Notes: generated by a model not told the origin, from the sequence alone. A stretch of 64,000 bases of DNA from Polynucleobacter sp. AP-Melu-500A-A1 (GCF_018882125.1 NZ_JACVOZ010000005.1:89241-153240); one strand, 5' to 3'. Positions 51,745 to 61,343 are shown, numbered from the stretch's first letter. A program made the numbers and translations.

Positions 51745-53841
51745 ATGGAACTAATTCACACAAAAAAAATATTTTTGATGCCTATAATTCTTGGCATTAG
51801 TGCATTTTTATTGATAGTCGGTCCAAGAGTACTAGATCCAGAATATTTGGGTTGGCTAGAAATAGATAATGACCCTCTGATGGGGTACATGGGATGGTCA
51901 TTTTATCGATTTAGTGACTGGAATTTCCCGCTAGGCCTAAATCCAAAATATGGCCTTGATGTCGCATCATCAATTGTTTACTCAGACTCAGTAACTCTTC
52001 TTGCAATACTGCTAAAACCATTTTCCAACGTACTACCATACTCATTTCAATATTTTGGATGGTGGACCTTAATTTGCTTTTTATTACAAGGCTACTTTGG
52101 GTGGTTATTAGCAAGCCTATTTAATCCATCAATAGTATTTAGGATTTTTGCGACAACTTGTTTTTTATTTATCCCGATTATGCTAGATCGGATCGGAATG
52201 CACGCAGGTTTAATTGCGCAATTTACTATATTGGCGGCATTCTATTTGAACTTCACCTCTGTATCAAAAAATAAAACCCTTTATTGGGGTTTATTGATTT
52301 TTATATCCACTTTAATACACTTTTATTTATTATTCTTTGTCATATGCATTTGGAGTGCAGGGCTACTAGACTCACTTATCTTTAAAAAAGCAATCTCATA
52401 TGCGGGGGCATTGAAACAGGCATTGATTTGTATACTCACTGTTGTACTAACAATGTGGCAAGCCGGTTACTTCACAATACCTACGGCTAGTGCAGGAGAT
52501 TGGGGTTATGGAACCTGGTCCATGAACCTCCTATCATTTTTCAATGGAACAGGCTGGTCATATATTTTGCCACCCATTCCCGGAGTAAATGCCCTGGGAA
52601 ATAGATTTCAATTCCCCGGGCTGGGAATTTACATAATAATAATATTTGCACTTTATAAAACTCCCTCTACTTGGAGTGCAATTAAGCCGATTCTTCGTAA
52701 GAATATTTTTTTGATCTTACTATTTATTGCATTTTTAATATTTGCAATTACAAACTATATAAATATTGGGTCACTTTCATTTCATTTTAATCTACCAAAA
52801 CTAATACTTACTTTTTGCAATAGTCTCCGTGCATCAGATCGAATGTTTTGGCCAATACTTTATGTAATTATCATTGGCTCATTAGCAATTATTTCAAAAA
52901 CTTACACTAGCAAAAGTGCACTTCTAATAATCATCACCGCTAGCTTTGTTCAAGTTATTGATACTAGCGTAGGCTGGATACCACTCCACCAACGAATAAA
53001 CTCCCACAACCAATCCTTAACAGAGTTGCCTCTAAAAGATCACTTTTGGAAAGTGGCATCAAAAAAATATCAAAAAATACTTCTTATTAATGATGGTAAC
53101 AATACTCAAGAAGAAAATTGGAGAGTATTTAGTCGTTACGCCCTCATGAATAATATGGACTCAAGCGCTGCAGTATTTGCGCGAGTGAATATGGCAAAAG
53201 TCCAAGAAATGGTTAACCATTTCCGTAGCAGCTCCCTAATAAGTAATTCTCTATATATTCTGAGTGACTATGAACTCCCGAGGTACGTAACTAAGCTAGA
53301 CCCCAATCGAGATTTATTAGCCAAAATTGATGGATTTAATGTCATAGCCCCCAACTGGAAGAAATGCCTTGATTGTCCTATTGGCACTAAGGGAGTTTAT
53401 GGACCTACAACTCATTTAGGGTACCCGATTGTATTTTCGGATAACACTAGATTCTCAAATTCCTTCTTGATAGATGGATGGTCCCCCATTATTGAAGGTT
53501 GGGGAGTATGGAGCATTGGGTCAGAAGCACGAATAACCATTCCCATCCCAACAAGGGATACGCCTAAGCATATTAAACTATTAACAAGGGCATTCGTTAA
53601 TAGTTTAAACCCGTCTCAGATAATACAAATTTATGAAAATGGAAATTATCTCAGGGCTATTACTCTTAAGAAATTTGAGGGCAATGAAGTGATGATTCCA
53701 ATCACTCCTCAAATAATCTCAAAAGGTTACATAGATCTTGTATTTAAATTCTCAACACCTAAAAGCCCCAAAGAATTGGGTTTAGGGGAGGATGAAAGAA
53801 TAATCTCAATCGGTCTTATATCAGCGTTATTTCAGAAATAA
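51745..53841 (+). CDS. Large GT-C-like membrane protein (DUF6311-type) with C-terminal WGxWS module
   Basis: A 698-residue protein. Residues 1 to about 400 hold roughly ten or eleven membrane helices. The first periplasmic loop contains 'EIDNDPLMGYMGWSFYRFSDW' and 'NPKYGLDVASSIVYSDS', matching my recollection of DUF6311 proteins, which resemble GT-C glycosyltransferases. Residues about 400-585 are soluble, and the last 113 residues ('WGVWS...' to the end) form a beta-rich module also found at the end of the neighbouring convergent protein. Visible A/T-richness and gene type suggest past transfer. Donor and acceptor are unknown. Confidence 0.72.
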   Translation: MELIHTKKIFLMPIILGISAFLLIVGPRVLDPEYLGWLEIDNDPLMGYMGWSFYRFSDWNFPLGLNPKYGLDVASSIVYSDSVTLLAILLKPFSNVLPYSFQYFGWWTLICFLLQGYFGWLLASLFNPSIVFRIFATTCFLFIPIMLDRIGMHAGLIAQFTILAAFYLNFTSVSKNKTLYWGLLIFISTLIHFYLLFFVICIWSAGLLDSLIFKKAISYAGALKQALICILTVVLTMWQAGYFTIPTASAGDWGYGTWSMNLLSFFNGTGWSYILPPIPGVNALGNRFQFPGLGIYIIIIFALYKTPSTWSAIKPILRKNIFLILLFIAFLIFAITNYINIGSLSFHFNLPKLILTFCNSLRASDRMFWPILYVIIIGSLAIISKTYTSKSALLIIITASFVQVIDTSVGWIPLHQRINSHNQSLTELPLKDHFWKVASKKYQKILLINDGNNTQEENWRVFSRYALMNNMDSSAAVFARVNMAKVQEMVNHFRSSSLISNSLYILSDYELPRYVTKLDPNRDLLAKIDGFNVIAPNWKKCLDCPIGTKGVYGPTTHLGYPIVFSDNTRFSNSFLIDGWSPIIEGWGVWSIGSEARITIPIPTRDTPKHIKLLTRAFVNSLNPSQIIQIYENGNYLRAITLKKFEGNEVMIPITPQIISKGYIDLVFKFSTPKSPKELGLGEDERIISIGLISALFQK

Positions 53842-54239
53842 ATTAAGGTGGCTTGTTCCTAAAGGCCTCACAATATTGAAAAGGCTATCCTTAAAATTTA
53901 TTTGAATGTTGCAGACACTAGTCCAATACCCAACAACCGATCATCATCCTTTGAAATTCCTGCATCAATTGGGGAAATTGCATTTTTAGAAAAAAACTGA
54001 ATTTCAAGCTTTTGTTCTGGGTCCACTTTTAAACCGTTAAGATTGAACTCTATATTATTAGAATCAAAGCGTTCCAAAGTAAATGATTGAGGCTCACCAC
54101 CGTTTGCACGAATTTCTATAAACTGTCTTGGATGAATTGGGGAAATTAAAGCCCTAAGAGACAATGTAATAGATTTAGAATTTTTAGGCACATTAAAAAA
54201 ATTTAATGTTGCACCATCTGGCTTAGACCATATACCCCA
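53500..54239. repeat. Tail-to-tail pair of homologous C-terminal modules
   Basis: The plus-strand gene's residues 586-698 (53500-53838) and the minus-strand gene's residues 462-574 (54239-53901) are both exactly 113 residues from W-G-(I/V)-W-S to the C-terminus. They share anchors including S-P-x-x-x-G, D-(D/E)-R and IGL(V/I)SA-x-F. The similarity is at protein level; the DNA copies have diverged. Confidence 0.8.
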
Positions 54240-55622
54240 GGATTCTTGAGCCTCCCAATTGATGCCTAAGAAATGCTCAGCACCATAATCTTTAGATGCA
54301 AATAAAATTGGCTTATTTAATTTAATCTTCAGAAGTTCATTAGGTAATTTTGGCTTCTCGTCTTTTGGAACATCCTTACAGAGCATTTTTTGATTTGTAA
54401 TTAATTCATAGGCTTGATTAATTTTTGTCGAATCTAATAAAAAGTTTTTATTAGCAGTCCTTGGGTATTCAATAAAATACTTCCAGCTAAATAAACTAAA
54501 AAAAATCAAACTTATGGCATAAGCAATTATGCTCACAACCTTTGACGATATCCATCTTCCTAAAATATCTAGAATACAACCAGTTAAGAGTGCATAGAAT
54601 GGCCAACACCCAATAGATCTGAGTGCATGTGGTGCACCTTGATTGGCTAAGGCCGCCGGGAGGATATTTGCTGCTATACCTAATAGTGCGATTAAAAGAA
54701 TTTTTTTCTCCTGCGAGGAGAAAAAGTTATATTTATTCCTAATCAGAGCATTAAAAATAAAAATAATACCCACAATTATTGCGAATAAATCCAGCCAACT
54801 CAATTCCCCAAAATACTGAATTGAATGTCTAATATTTTGATCACCACTTAAAAATAAAAATTGAATATTTAAGTGCGAAAAGAATTGCTTAAAGCCAACA
54901 ATAATTAATTCCCATGCACTTAATGAATTATATTGATTTGAAGGGTAATTTCCCCATAAAGCTAATAATTCTGAACGTGCAGAAAATTCCGGAATCTGCA
55001 TCTGCATTAATAGCGGTATAGCAAATACCAAGCCCCAAATAGAAATAAGAATTTTTTCTCTTTTTCCAATGCCAGGTAAAAAGATTAGTAGGATTGGTAT
55101 TGAAATACGTAATGGAGAATACGAATATGCAGCTATTGAAAATAATAATGCAATTAGTGTAGGCCTTCTAAATTGATAGCAAGCCCATAACGCGGCTACT
55201 AAAAAAAATATGCCAACTGGGGGATCCCAAGCAATTCGCGAAAAATGAAAAGACCACGGCATAATACTTGCTGACAGAGCTGCAAATAATGCTACTTTCC
55301 TGGTCGATATATTTTTTACCCAAAGATAAAATACTAGAGTGGTTGAGCAGCTTATAAAAACTATAAATGCCCTGAAAGCATAAATTGAATTTCCAAAAAT
55401 TCCACTCCATAAAGCAGCCCCATACAAATACGCAGGCGTGTAAAAGGCATCACTTACCCCAGGGGAAAATAGTGGAAGAAAGTTGCCGTAGAAATCTGTG
55501 CCGCCCTCCCAAATACAAATTGCTTGCACCGCTCCCGCAGCTTCGTCAACGTAGAATCCTGGGGGGGAATTTTCTAACCCTATAAATCGGAATATATTTA
55601 AAAAAATTATTAAATAAACCAT
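53898..55622 (-). CDS. ArnT/PMT-like GT-C membrane glycosyltransferase with C-terminal WGxWS module
   Basis: A 574-residue protein with about eleven or twelve membrane helices. The first loop 'PPGFYVDEAAGAVQAICIWEGG' carries the D-E pair typical of GT39/GT83 lipid-phosphosugar-dependent transferases, and 'SFHFSRIAWDPPVGIFFLVAA' follows. Residues 462-574 are soluble and align end to end with the last 113 residues of the convergent protein at 51745 (WGIWS at the start, 'LLGIGLVSATFK' at the end). The start lacks a strong ribosome-binding site. The sugar and acceptor are unknown; a glycan or glycoprotein of the cell surface is likely. Confidence 0.75.
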   Translation of the reverse strand: MVYLIIFLNIFRFIGLENSPPGFYVDEAAGAVQAICIWEGGTDFYGNFLPLFSPGVSDAFYTPAYLYGAALWSGIFGNSIYAFRAFIVFISCSTTLVFYLWVKNISTRKVALFAALSASIMPWSFHFSRIAWDPPVGIFFLVAALWACYQFRRPTLIALLFSIAAYSYSPLRISIPILLIFLPGIGKREKILISIWGLVFAIPLLMQMQIPEFSARSELLALWGNYPSNQYNSLSAWELIIVGFKQFFSHLNIQFLFLSGDQNIRHSIQYFGELSWLDLFAIIVGIIFIFNALIRNKYNFFSSQEKKILLIALLGIAANILPAALANQGAPHALRSIGCWPFYALLTGCILDILGRWISSKVVSIIAYAISLIFFSLFSWKYFIEYPRTANKNFLLDSTKINQAYELITNQKMLCKDVPKDEKPKLPNELLKIKLNKPILFASKDYGAEHFLGINWEAQESWGIWSKPDGATLNFFNVPKNSKSITLSLRALISPIHPRQFIEIRANGGEPQSFTLERFDSNNIEFNLNGLKVDPEQKLEIQFFSKNAISPIDAGISKDDDRLLGIGLVSATFK

Positions 55623-55700
55623 TAATTATTAGAGAATTTTAAAAAATATTTTTTCATAATTTTTAATTCTACAGCTTTAGGTGAGAAGTTAACTTTAGCG

Positions 55701-56726
55701 TTATCTCTCCCCCAACAATAAGGTCCTAAATCCTGGAATCCTATTAATGCCATAGGCTATCCCTACACTCATGAGCAGCGGTGCAATCACCTTAGGCGAA
55801 TAAGCCAAAAAGAAATAATGAATTGCATAAATACCAAGAGAGAGTTGTCCGCAAAGAATCAAGAAGTTCTTTATTAGCTTGATATTAGTTTCTGAAATCC
55901 ATTTAGCTATCCCAAGAATTAAAAAAGAGCCACTAAGAGCAACTAAACCAGCGTAAAAATAGCTCAGCGCCAGCGGGATCCATGTCACTCCATCAATATT
56001 GTCAGCAGCGGTTCTAGACCAAAATGGAATGAGTGCAATAAAGATAATCCATGCTGGTAAATATTTCCAAGTTGATATCTTGAGATAAAGATATTTATAA
56101 AAACCAATACCAAGTACATAGTAAATAAAGTATGGCCTTATCAAACTAAGACCTGCACCGCGAGGGGTATGTTCTCGTATAGCCCACCAAATCAATATCA
56201 TCAAAACGATTTGTACACGGCCATCACAAATCCATTTAGTAGCTTCTTTTAATCTCCCTCTTGTAGATAGCTCATAAATCACCGAGAAAAAGATATTAAA
56301 AAGTGCTGCCAGAACGATGCAATAGAAAATCGCCAAAAGAAACCAGAGCGCAGTATCAGGACGCCTAAATGCCAGAATTAAAGCAGACATCACATTATCA
56401 CTATGGTGATAAATCAACTGGTTGATGACACACCAGGCGATAAATGGTAGTAATAAACGAACTGCAGCTTTAGCTATTTTTGTTTTAGCCTGCTGAAGGT
56501 TAGCCTTTATTCCATGCTGCACACTGTCCGATTGAAAAGCTATCGCAGCTACTGCACCCGATAGAAAGACAAATAAGGGCATATGAAAGGAGTAAATGAC
56601 CCTGAACCACAGAAGATCATCAAAATTCTCAGAGCTACCCTGAATTACATGGCCAACGATAACCAGGATGATCGCCAAGCCTTTGGCAATATCTAAGAAG
56701 GTATCTCTATATTGATTTGTTGTCAT
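55701..56726 (-). CDS. Acyltransferase family 3 membrane protein, second island
   Basis: A 341-residue integral membrane acyltransferase (about ten helices) with the family N-terminus 'RDTFLDIAKGLAIILVIVGH' (active-site-type His in helix 1) and 'SFHMPLFVFLSGAVAAIAF'. Related proteins O-acetylate LPS, capsules or Nod factors. The ATG at 56726 is preferred to the TTG at 56741. It ends about 78 bp before the GT-C gene on the same strand; the gap between is A/T-rich with no clear terminator. It diverges from the Dph6-like gene. Confidence 0.88.
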   Translation of the reverse strand: MTTNQYRDTFLDIAKGLAIILVIVGHVIQGSSENFDDLLWFRVIYSFHMPLFVFLSGAVAAIAFQSDSVQHGIKANLQQAKTKIAKAAVRLLLPFIAWCVINQLIYHHSDNVMSALILAFRRPDTALWFLLAIFYCIVLAALFNIFFSVIYELSTRGRLKEATKWICDGRVQIVLMILIWWAIREHTPRGAGLSLIRPYFIYYVLGIGFYKYLYLKISTWKYLPAWIIFIALIPFWSRTAADNIDGVTWIPLALSYFYAGLVALSGSFLILGIAKWISETNIKLIKNFLILCGQLSLGIYAIHYFFLAYSPKVIAPLLMSVGIAYGINRIPGFRTLLLGER

Positions 56727-56806
56727 TATTTTTAGCTGCAATAACTGCTCTATTTTGCAGATTACCTATAGACTATAAAGCTAAGCGCGATCCTATAATC
56801 AAACTT

Positions 56807-57496
56807 ATGAATAGCAAAGCAATGGCATCATGGAGCGGGGGCAAAGATTCTTGTCTGGCTTTGTGGCGCGCCCAAAAGCTGGGAATGAATATCACCCACC
56901 TTCTCACAGCTCTTGATGAATCAGGGCTCAAAACTCGCTCACATGGAGTCAGTAAAGCACTCATACTTGCCCAGGGAGAGGCCTTGGGTATACACAATGA
57001 GTTCATATCTGCCTCTTGGCAAGACTACGAACGAGATTTCATTAGCAAGCTTGAGCAACTTCATGCAGATGGTATTACGCAGGCAATCTTTGGAGATATT
57101 GACTTAATTCCTCATCGCGAATGGGAGGAGAAGGTCTGCACATTAGCTAATATGAGCGCCCTTCTACCGCTTTGGAATGAAAACCGAGTCTCATTGGTAA
57201 ATGAGTTCCTAAATGCAGGCTTTAAAGCAAGAGTGACTTGTGTGGATGGCCGTTTTTTAGATGAGTCTTTTGTTGGGCTTGAGTTTGACGCTCAATTTAT
57301 TGCCAGCTTGCCAGCAGGCGTAGATGCCTGTGGTGAGAACGGAGAGTTTCATACCTTTGTCTATGATGGCCCGAATTTCTCCCAACCAGTGAGATGGAGA
57401 AGCTTGGGGAAACAAAAATATGTTTCCCCAATTGAATACGGCCAACTTAGTTACTACTTTGATCTACTGGATACTGAGATAGATTGCCAAATTTAA
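56807..57496 (+). CDS. Dph6-like ATP pyrophosphatase (adenine nucleotide alpha hydrolase superfamily)
   Basis: A 229-residue PP-loop protein. The ATP motif is at the start ('MASWSGGKDSCLALWRAQKLG'), followed by 'LGIHNEFISASWQDYERDF', 'IFGDIDLIPHREWEEKVC' and the C-terminal 'GENGEFHTFVYDGPNF', the E-N-G-E-F-H-T motif of the diphthine-ammonia ligase (Dph6/MJ0570) group. Bacteria lack diphthamide, so the substrate must differ. The frame is open upstream to 56717, but 56807 gives the family N-terminus. Its 3' end overlaps the convergent small gene by 4 bp. Confidence 0.88.
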   Translation: MNSKAMASWSGGKDSCLALWRAQKLGMNITHLLTALDESGLKTRSHGVSKALILAQGEALGIHNEFISASWQDYERDFISKLEQLHADGITQAIFGDIDLIPHREWEEKVCTLANMSALLPLWNENRVSLVNEFLNAGFKARVTCVDGRFLDESFVGLEFDAQFIASLPAGVDACGENGEFHTFVYDGPNFSQPVRWRSLGKQKYVSPIEYGQLSYYFDLLDTEIDCQI

Positions 57497-57729
57497 AACT
57501 GCTGATTAGCAGCGCCATTACCGCAGAACTTTGAAAACAGTAGGATCCAAGTCATTCGCATATTAGAGACATCGAGGCCTGCAGGCTTTGGAATATTTTT
57601 CTCAACATAAGAAGTAATCGTACTTGCAGTGTCATCTTTAGCAGGCTCACAAAAGCCTCTTGCCACAACGCTGATGAGAACAAATAACACTAAAACTATC
57701 GCAATGATGGAAATGATTTTGTTACTCAT
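57493..57729 (-). CDS. Small single-pass membrane protein, unknown
   Basis: A 78-residue protein with one N-terminal hydrophobic helix (about residues 5-24, 'IISIIAIVLVLFVLISVVA'), two Cys, and a polar remainder ('AKDDTASTITSYVEKNIPKP'). It has a plausible GGGGT ribosome-binding site. No family was recognised. It overlaps the Dph6-like gene tail to tail by 4 bp and lies downstream of the pilin gene on the same strand, so co-expression with the pilin is possible. Confidence 0.65.
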   Translation of the reverse strand: MSNKIISIIAIVLVLFVLISVVARGFCEPAKDDTASTITSYVEKNIPKPAGLDVSNMRMTWILLFSKFCGNGAANQQF

Positions 57730-57822
57730 GTAATACCCCGCTCTTTTATTGCCAGGCCATTAGCCTAGATGGTTTTATTCTACAGCGAATAATCCTCAAA
57801 TTCTAGTAAGTGAAATCTACCA

Positions 57823-58341
57823 TCATTTACCAATTCTGCACTCAGATGGCAATAACTGAGAAATCAGATTAGTCTGCATTGAACGACAAGTCCATCCACC
57901 GGACCAAGTTGAACCCTCTGGCTTAGATAAGTCAATCGACTTAGGTACATTGGCATCCGGATCATTGGTCGGAATTAAATGCAGAGTATTTTTTCCTTCT
58001 GGGGCGACGCTATTTTGAAAATCAATTGCGATTGCACCTGATGGGGTGATTTCAATTAACTTCACACTACGTGTTGGTGTAAAGGTAAATGAGCCATAGG
58101 TCGCCTCATCCATAGGAACTGTTCCACGACTGGCAAAAGCCTCTGTGACAGATAACTTGGCACTAGAGGATAAATTCATACCCTCAACTACGCGACTTCT
58201 GGCAATGTAGTCTTGATATTGAGGCACTGCTACAGCAACCAAGATACCAATAATGGCAACTACCACCATCACCTCAATCAAGGTAAAGCCTGCTTCTGAT
58301 TTTTGCTCTTGTTGATTCACTTCCTGATTTCCACTATGCAT
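57823..58341 (-). CDS. Type IV pilin (PilA/PilE-like)
   Basis: A 172-residue prepilin with leader cleavage site Gly|Phe in '[20 protein letters not shown]', Glu5 of the mature protein present, then the N-terminal helix and '[20 protein letters not shown]'. The C-terminus has a two-Cys loop ('[20 protein letters not shown]'), the usual D-region disulfide of Neisseria/Pseudomonas-type pilins. The leader is 18 residues, long for a type IVa pilin (commonly 5-10). AGGAG lies 9 bp before the ATG. No assembly genes adjoin it. Confidence 0.93.
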   Translation of the reverse strand: MHSGNQEVNQQEQKSEAGFTLIEVMVVVAIIGILVAVAVPQYQDYIARSRVVEGMNLSSSAKLSVTEAFASRGTVPMDEATYGSFTFTPTRSVKLIEITPSGAIAIDFQNSVAPEGKNTLHLIPTNDPDANVPKSIDLSKPEGSTWSGGWTCRSMQTNLISQLLPSECRIGK

Positions 58342-58413
58342 ATCTTCTGGCTCCTGAGTCGAAATACCTCATTCTCCAGTCTATACCTCTTCATTTATAG
58401 GGGGCCCGATGTC

Positions 58414-58444
58414 AGAAAAGCCAGCTTTAGAGGCTGGCTTTTCT
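58414..58444. terminator. Hairpin terminator after terC
   Basis: AGAAAAGCCAGC (58414-58425) pairs with GCTGGCTTTTCT (58433-58444) around a 7-base loop, with T-rich ends in both directions. It lies 26 bp past the minus-strand terC stop, between it and the pilin gene. Confidence 0.85.
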
Positions 58445-58470
58445 GGTTTATTACTAATCAGATTGCTGTT

Positions 58471-59178
58471 TTAAACAGCTTCTTTTTTGGCATTCTTTTT
58501 CTTAAGGTAGGTACCCACCAACAACACAATGGCTACTCCGATACCTTCAAAGATCATGTGAGCATCTTCCATGGCACCCTGGATAGATTCACGAATCGCT
58601 GGATCTTCAACCAACATACCGCCAGCCAATAAACCTAATAAGCCTGCACCCAAAGTAATAATGATGGGGAAACGATCCATAATTTTGAGAAGCATGGTGC
58701 TACCAAAAATGATCAATGGAATAGAGAGTCCTAGACCAATGATGAGTAATGCTAAACGCGTTTCTTCTGGGCCTTTTTGCGCGGCGGCAGCAACAGCCAA
58801 CACGTTATCCAAACTCATGACTAAGTCAGCGACCAAGATTGTCCGAATAGCACCCCAAATATTTTGGTGGCCATGCATTTCTTCATCTTCACCACTATCG
58901 GCCAATAACTGAACACCAATATATAAAAGCAAAATTGCACCAATGATCTTGAGGTATGGCAAGGTCAATAACTGAACAGCGGTCACAGTTAATACCACAC
59001 GCAAAATAATTGCGGCAGCACTACCCCAGAAAATAGCTTTCTTTTGTTGAGCGGGAGGCAAATTGCGTGATGCCAATGCAATCACCACAGCGTTATCACC
59101 TGATAGCAAAATATTCGCAACAATAATTGAAAGTAAGGCCGCCCAGAATGCTGGCCCAGAAAATGCTGAAAAATCCAT
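58471..59178 (-). CDS. TerC family integral membrane protein (YjbE type)
   Basis: A 235-residue protein with about seven membrane helices. Two conserved acidic repeats are visible, 'NILLSGDNAVVIALASR' and 'DLVMSLDNVLAVAAAAQ', the metal-type Asp motifs of the TerC superfamily. Members are implicated in metal (often manganese) efflux or tellurite resistance; this one's substrate is unknown. GGAGA lies before the ATG. No riboswitch-like leader is evident in the 86-bp gap upstream, which is largely the sucD terminator. Confidence 0.9.
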   Translation of the reverse strand: MDFSAFSGPAFWAALLSIIVANILLSGDNAVVIALASRNLPPAQQKKAIFWGSAAAIILRVVLTVTAVQLLTLPYLKIIGAILLLYIGVQLLADSGEDEEMHGHQNIWGAIRTILVADLVMSLDNVLAVAAAAQKGPEETRLALLIIGLGLSIPLIIFGSTMLLKIMDRFPIIITLGAGLLGLLAGGMLVEDPAIRESIQGAMEDAHMIFEGIGVAIVLLVGTYLKKKNAKKEAV

Positions 59179-59221
59179 TATGTCTCCTACGTTTTTTTAT
59201 GTTTTAACTACTAATTACTAC

Positions 59222-59253
59222 AAAAAGAGTGCTGATTAATCAGCACTCTTTTT
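59222..59253. terminator. Perfect 32-bp palindromic terminator after sucCD
   Basis: A contiguous perfect palindrome (16-bp arms, AAAAAGAGTGCTGATT and its complement) with T-runs on both sides, 11 bp past the sucD stop. It forms a strong hairpin in either direction. Confidence 0.9.
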
Positions 59254-59264
59254 TTCTTGCGCTA

Positions 59265-60158
59265 TTACAACATGGCTTTCAATAAAGCAGCCATTTCAGA
59301 TGGGTTCTTTGTTACCTTAAAGCCACACTCTTCCATTACGGCAAGTTTGGCATCCGCAGTATCAGCACCACCAGAAATCAAGGCGCCTGCATGACCCATA
59401 CGCTTTCCAGGAGGCGCTGTAACACCAGCAATAAAGCCCACTACCGGCTTTTTCATATTATCTTTACACCAACGAGCAGCTTCTGCCTCATCTGGTCCAC
59501 CGATTTCGCCGATCATGATGACAGCATCTGTTTCTGGATCGTCGTTGAACATTCTCATGATGTCGATGTGCTTTAAGCCATTGATTGGATCACCACCGAT
59601 ACCAACTGCTGTGGATTGACCTAAGCCGATAGCTGTTAATTGACCTACCGCTTCATAAGTCAAAGTACCAGAGCGGCTAACCACACCAATACGACCCTTC
59701 TTATGAATATGGCCAGGCATGATGCCGATCTTGATTTCGTCAGGCGTAATAATTCCGGGGCAATTAGGGCCAAGCAATAAAGTTTTCTTACCACCGGCCG
59801 CTTCTTTAGCTTTCATCTTGTTGCGCACTTCAAGCATATCGCGCACTGGAATACCTTCAGTAATACAGATCACAAAATCAAGGTCAGCTTCAACGGCTTC
59901 CCAAATTGCTGCCGCCGCGCCTGGAGGCGGAACATAAATAACGGAAGTTGTTGCGCCAGTTTGCTGAGCAGCTTCTTTAACGGTTCCAAAAATAGGAATA
60001 TTAAAAATGGATTCGCCTGCTTTTTTAGGATTTACGCCAGCGACGAAACAATTCTTACCGTTTGCGTATTCCTGACATTTTTCTGTATGGAACTGACCAG
60101 TCTTACCAGTAATACCTTGAGTAATGACTTTGGTGTTTTTATTGATCAAAATAGACAT
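59265..60158 (-). CDS. sucD: Succinyl-CoA synthetase alpha subunit
   Basis: CoA-binding and phospho-histidine subunit of the TCA-cycle enzyme that makes ATP or GTP from succinyl-CoA. The 297-residue protein starts '[20 protein letters not shown]' and carries '[14 protein letters not shown]' and the active-site His in '[12 protein letters not shown]'. Length is as in E. coli (289). It follows sucC by 15 bp; the palindromic terminator ends the operon. Confidence 0.98.
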   Translation of the reverse strand: MSILINKNTKVITQGITGKTGQFHTEKCQEYANGKNCFVAGVNPKKAGESIFNIPIFGTVKEAAQQTGATTSVIYVPPPGAAAAIWEAVEADLDFVICITEGIPVRDMLEVRNKMKAKEAAGGKKTLLLGPNCPGIITPDEIKIGIMPGHIHKKGRIGVVSRSGTLTYEAVGQLTAIGLGQSTAVGIGGDPINGLKHIDIMRMFNDDPETDAVIMIGEIGGPDEAEAARWCKDNMKKPVVGFIAGVTAPPGKRMGHAGALISGGADTADAKLAVMEECGFKVTKNPSEMAALLKAML

Positions 60159-60173
60159 ATTGAAATTCCTGGA

Positions 60174-61343
60174 TTATTTGTTTTTGGCAACAGCAGCAAC
60201 TACCTTGGTAGCAGCTTCAGCCATTGAATCAGCGCTAATAATTGGCAAACCGGAGTCGACAAGAATCTTCTTACCGAGCTCTTCGTTTGTACCCTTCATA
60301 CGCACAACCAAAGGTACAGTCAGGTTTACTGCTTTACATGCGGTAACCACACCATCAGCAATCACGTCGCAACGCATAATGCCGCCGAAGATGTTCACCA
60401 AAATAGCTTCAACGCTCTTGTTCTTGAGCATGATCTTAAATGCTTCGGTCACTTTCTCAGCTGTAGCGCCACCACCAACGTCCAAGAAGTTTGCGGGCTC
60501 ACCACCGAATAACTTAATAGTGTCCATCGTTGCCATCGCCAAACCAGCGCCGTTTACCAAGCAACCAATATTGCCATCTAAAGAGATGTAAGCAAGGTCA
60601 AACTTAGAGGCTTCGATTTCAGCAGGATCTTCTTCATCTTCATCGCGGTACGCAACGATTTCTGGATGACGGAATAATGCATTTGGATCAAAGTTAAATT
60701 TAGCGTCAAGAGCCTTGATCTTGCCATTACCTTCAAGGATTAATGGGTTGATCTCTACCAAGGAAGCATCGGTATCCCAGTAGGTCTTGTACAAATTCTT
60801 AAACACGTCACGTGCCATTGGAATAGAGGCATCAGGTACGCCAATACCTTTTGCAACAATATCGCAGTCTGCATCTGTCAAACCAACTAATGGATCAACA
60901 AATACCTTGATAATTTTTTCTGGATGAGATTCTGCAACTTCCTCAATATCCATACCACCTTCACTTGAAGCCATGATCACATTTTTTTGTGTCGCACGGT
61001 CTGTCACGATACTGAAGTAGTACTCTTTTTTGATGTCTGCGCCATCTTCGATTAAGAGGCGATTTACTTTTTGACCTTCTGGTCCAGTTTGATGCGTTTT
61101 GAGTTGCATGCCCAAGATTTCAGAAGCGTATTTCTTCACTTCGTCCATGCTGCGAGCTAATTTCACGCCACCGCCTTTACCGCGACCACCTGCATGAATC
61201 TGTGCTTTAACTACCCAAACTGGGCCACCCAGTTTTTCAGCAGCCTTCATTGCCTCATCAACACTAAATGCAGGGATGCCGTTTGGAACAGGCACATTGA
61301 ATTGGCGAAGAAGTTCTTTGCCTTGGTACTCGTGAATTTTCAT
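60174..61343 (-). CDS. sucC: Succinyl-CoA synthetase beta subunit
   Basis: ATP-grasp subunit of succinyl-CoA synthetase, 389 residues (E. coli 388). '[20 protein letters not shown]', '[20 protein letters not shown]', '[22 protein letters not shown]' region and '[17 protein letters not shown]' are all typical. CGGAG lies 6 bases before the ATG. The 189-bp gap toward recX is intergenic DNA holding its promoter; nothing else is evident. Confidence 0.98.
   Translation of the reverse strand: MKIHEYQGKELLRQFNVPVPNGIPAFSVDEAMKAAEKLGGPVWVVKAQIHAGGRGKGGGVKLARSMDEVKKYASEILGMQLKTHQTGPEGQKVNRLLIEDGADIKKEYYFSIVTDRATQKNVIMASSEGGMDIEEVAESHPEKIIKVFVDPLVGLTDADCDIVAKGIGVPDASIPMARDVFKNLYKTYWDTDASLVEINPLILEGNGKIKALDAKFNFDPNALFRHPEIVAYRDEDEEDPAEIEASKFDLAYISLDGNIGCLVNGAGLAMATMDTIKLFGGEPANFLDVGGGATAEKVTEAFKIMLKNKSVEAILVNIFGGIMRCDVIADGVVTACKAVNLTVPLVVRMKGTNEELGKKILVDSGLPIISADSMAEAATKVVAAVAKNK

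Noticed and set aside
59222..59253. GAGTGCTGA...TCAGCACTC considered as a second CIRCE
   Set aside because: Arms are in the opposite order and only 4 bases apart; it is a terminator palindrome.
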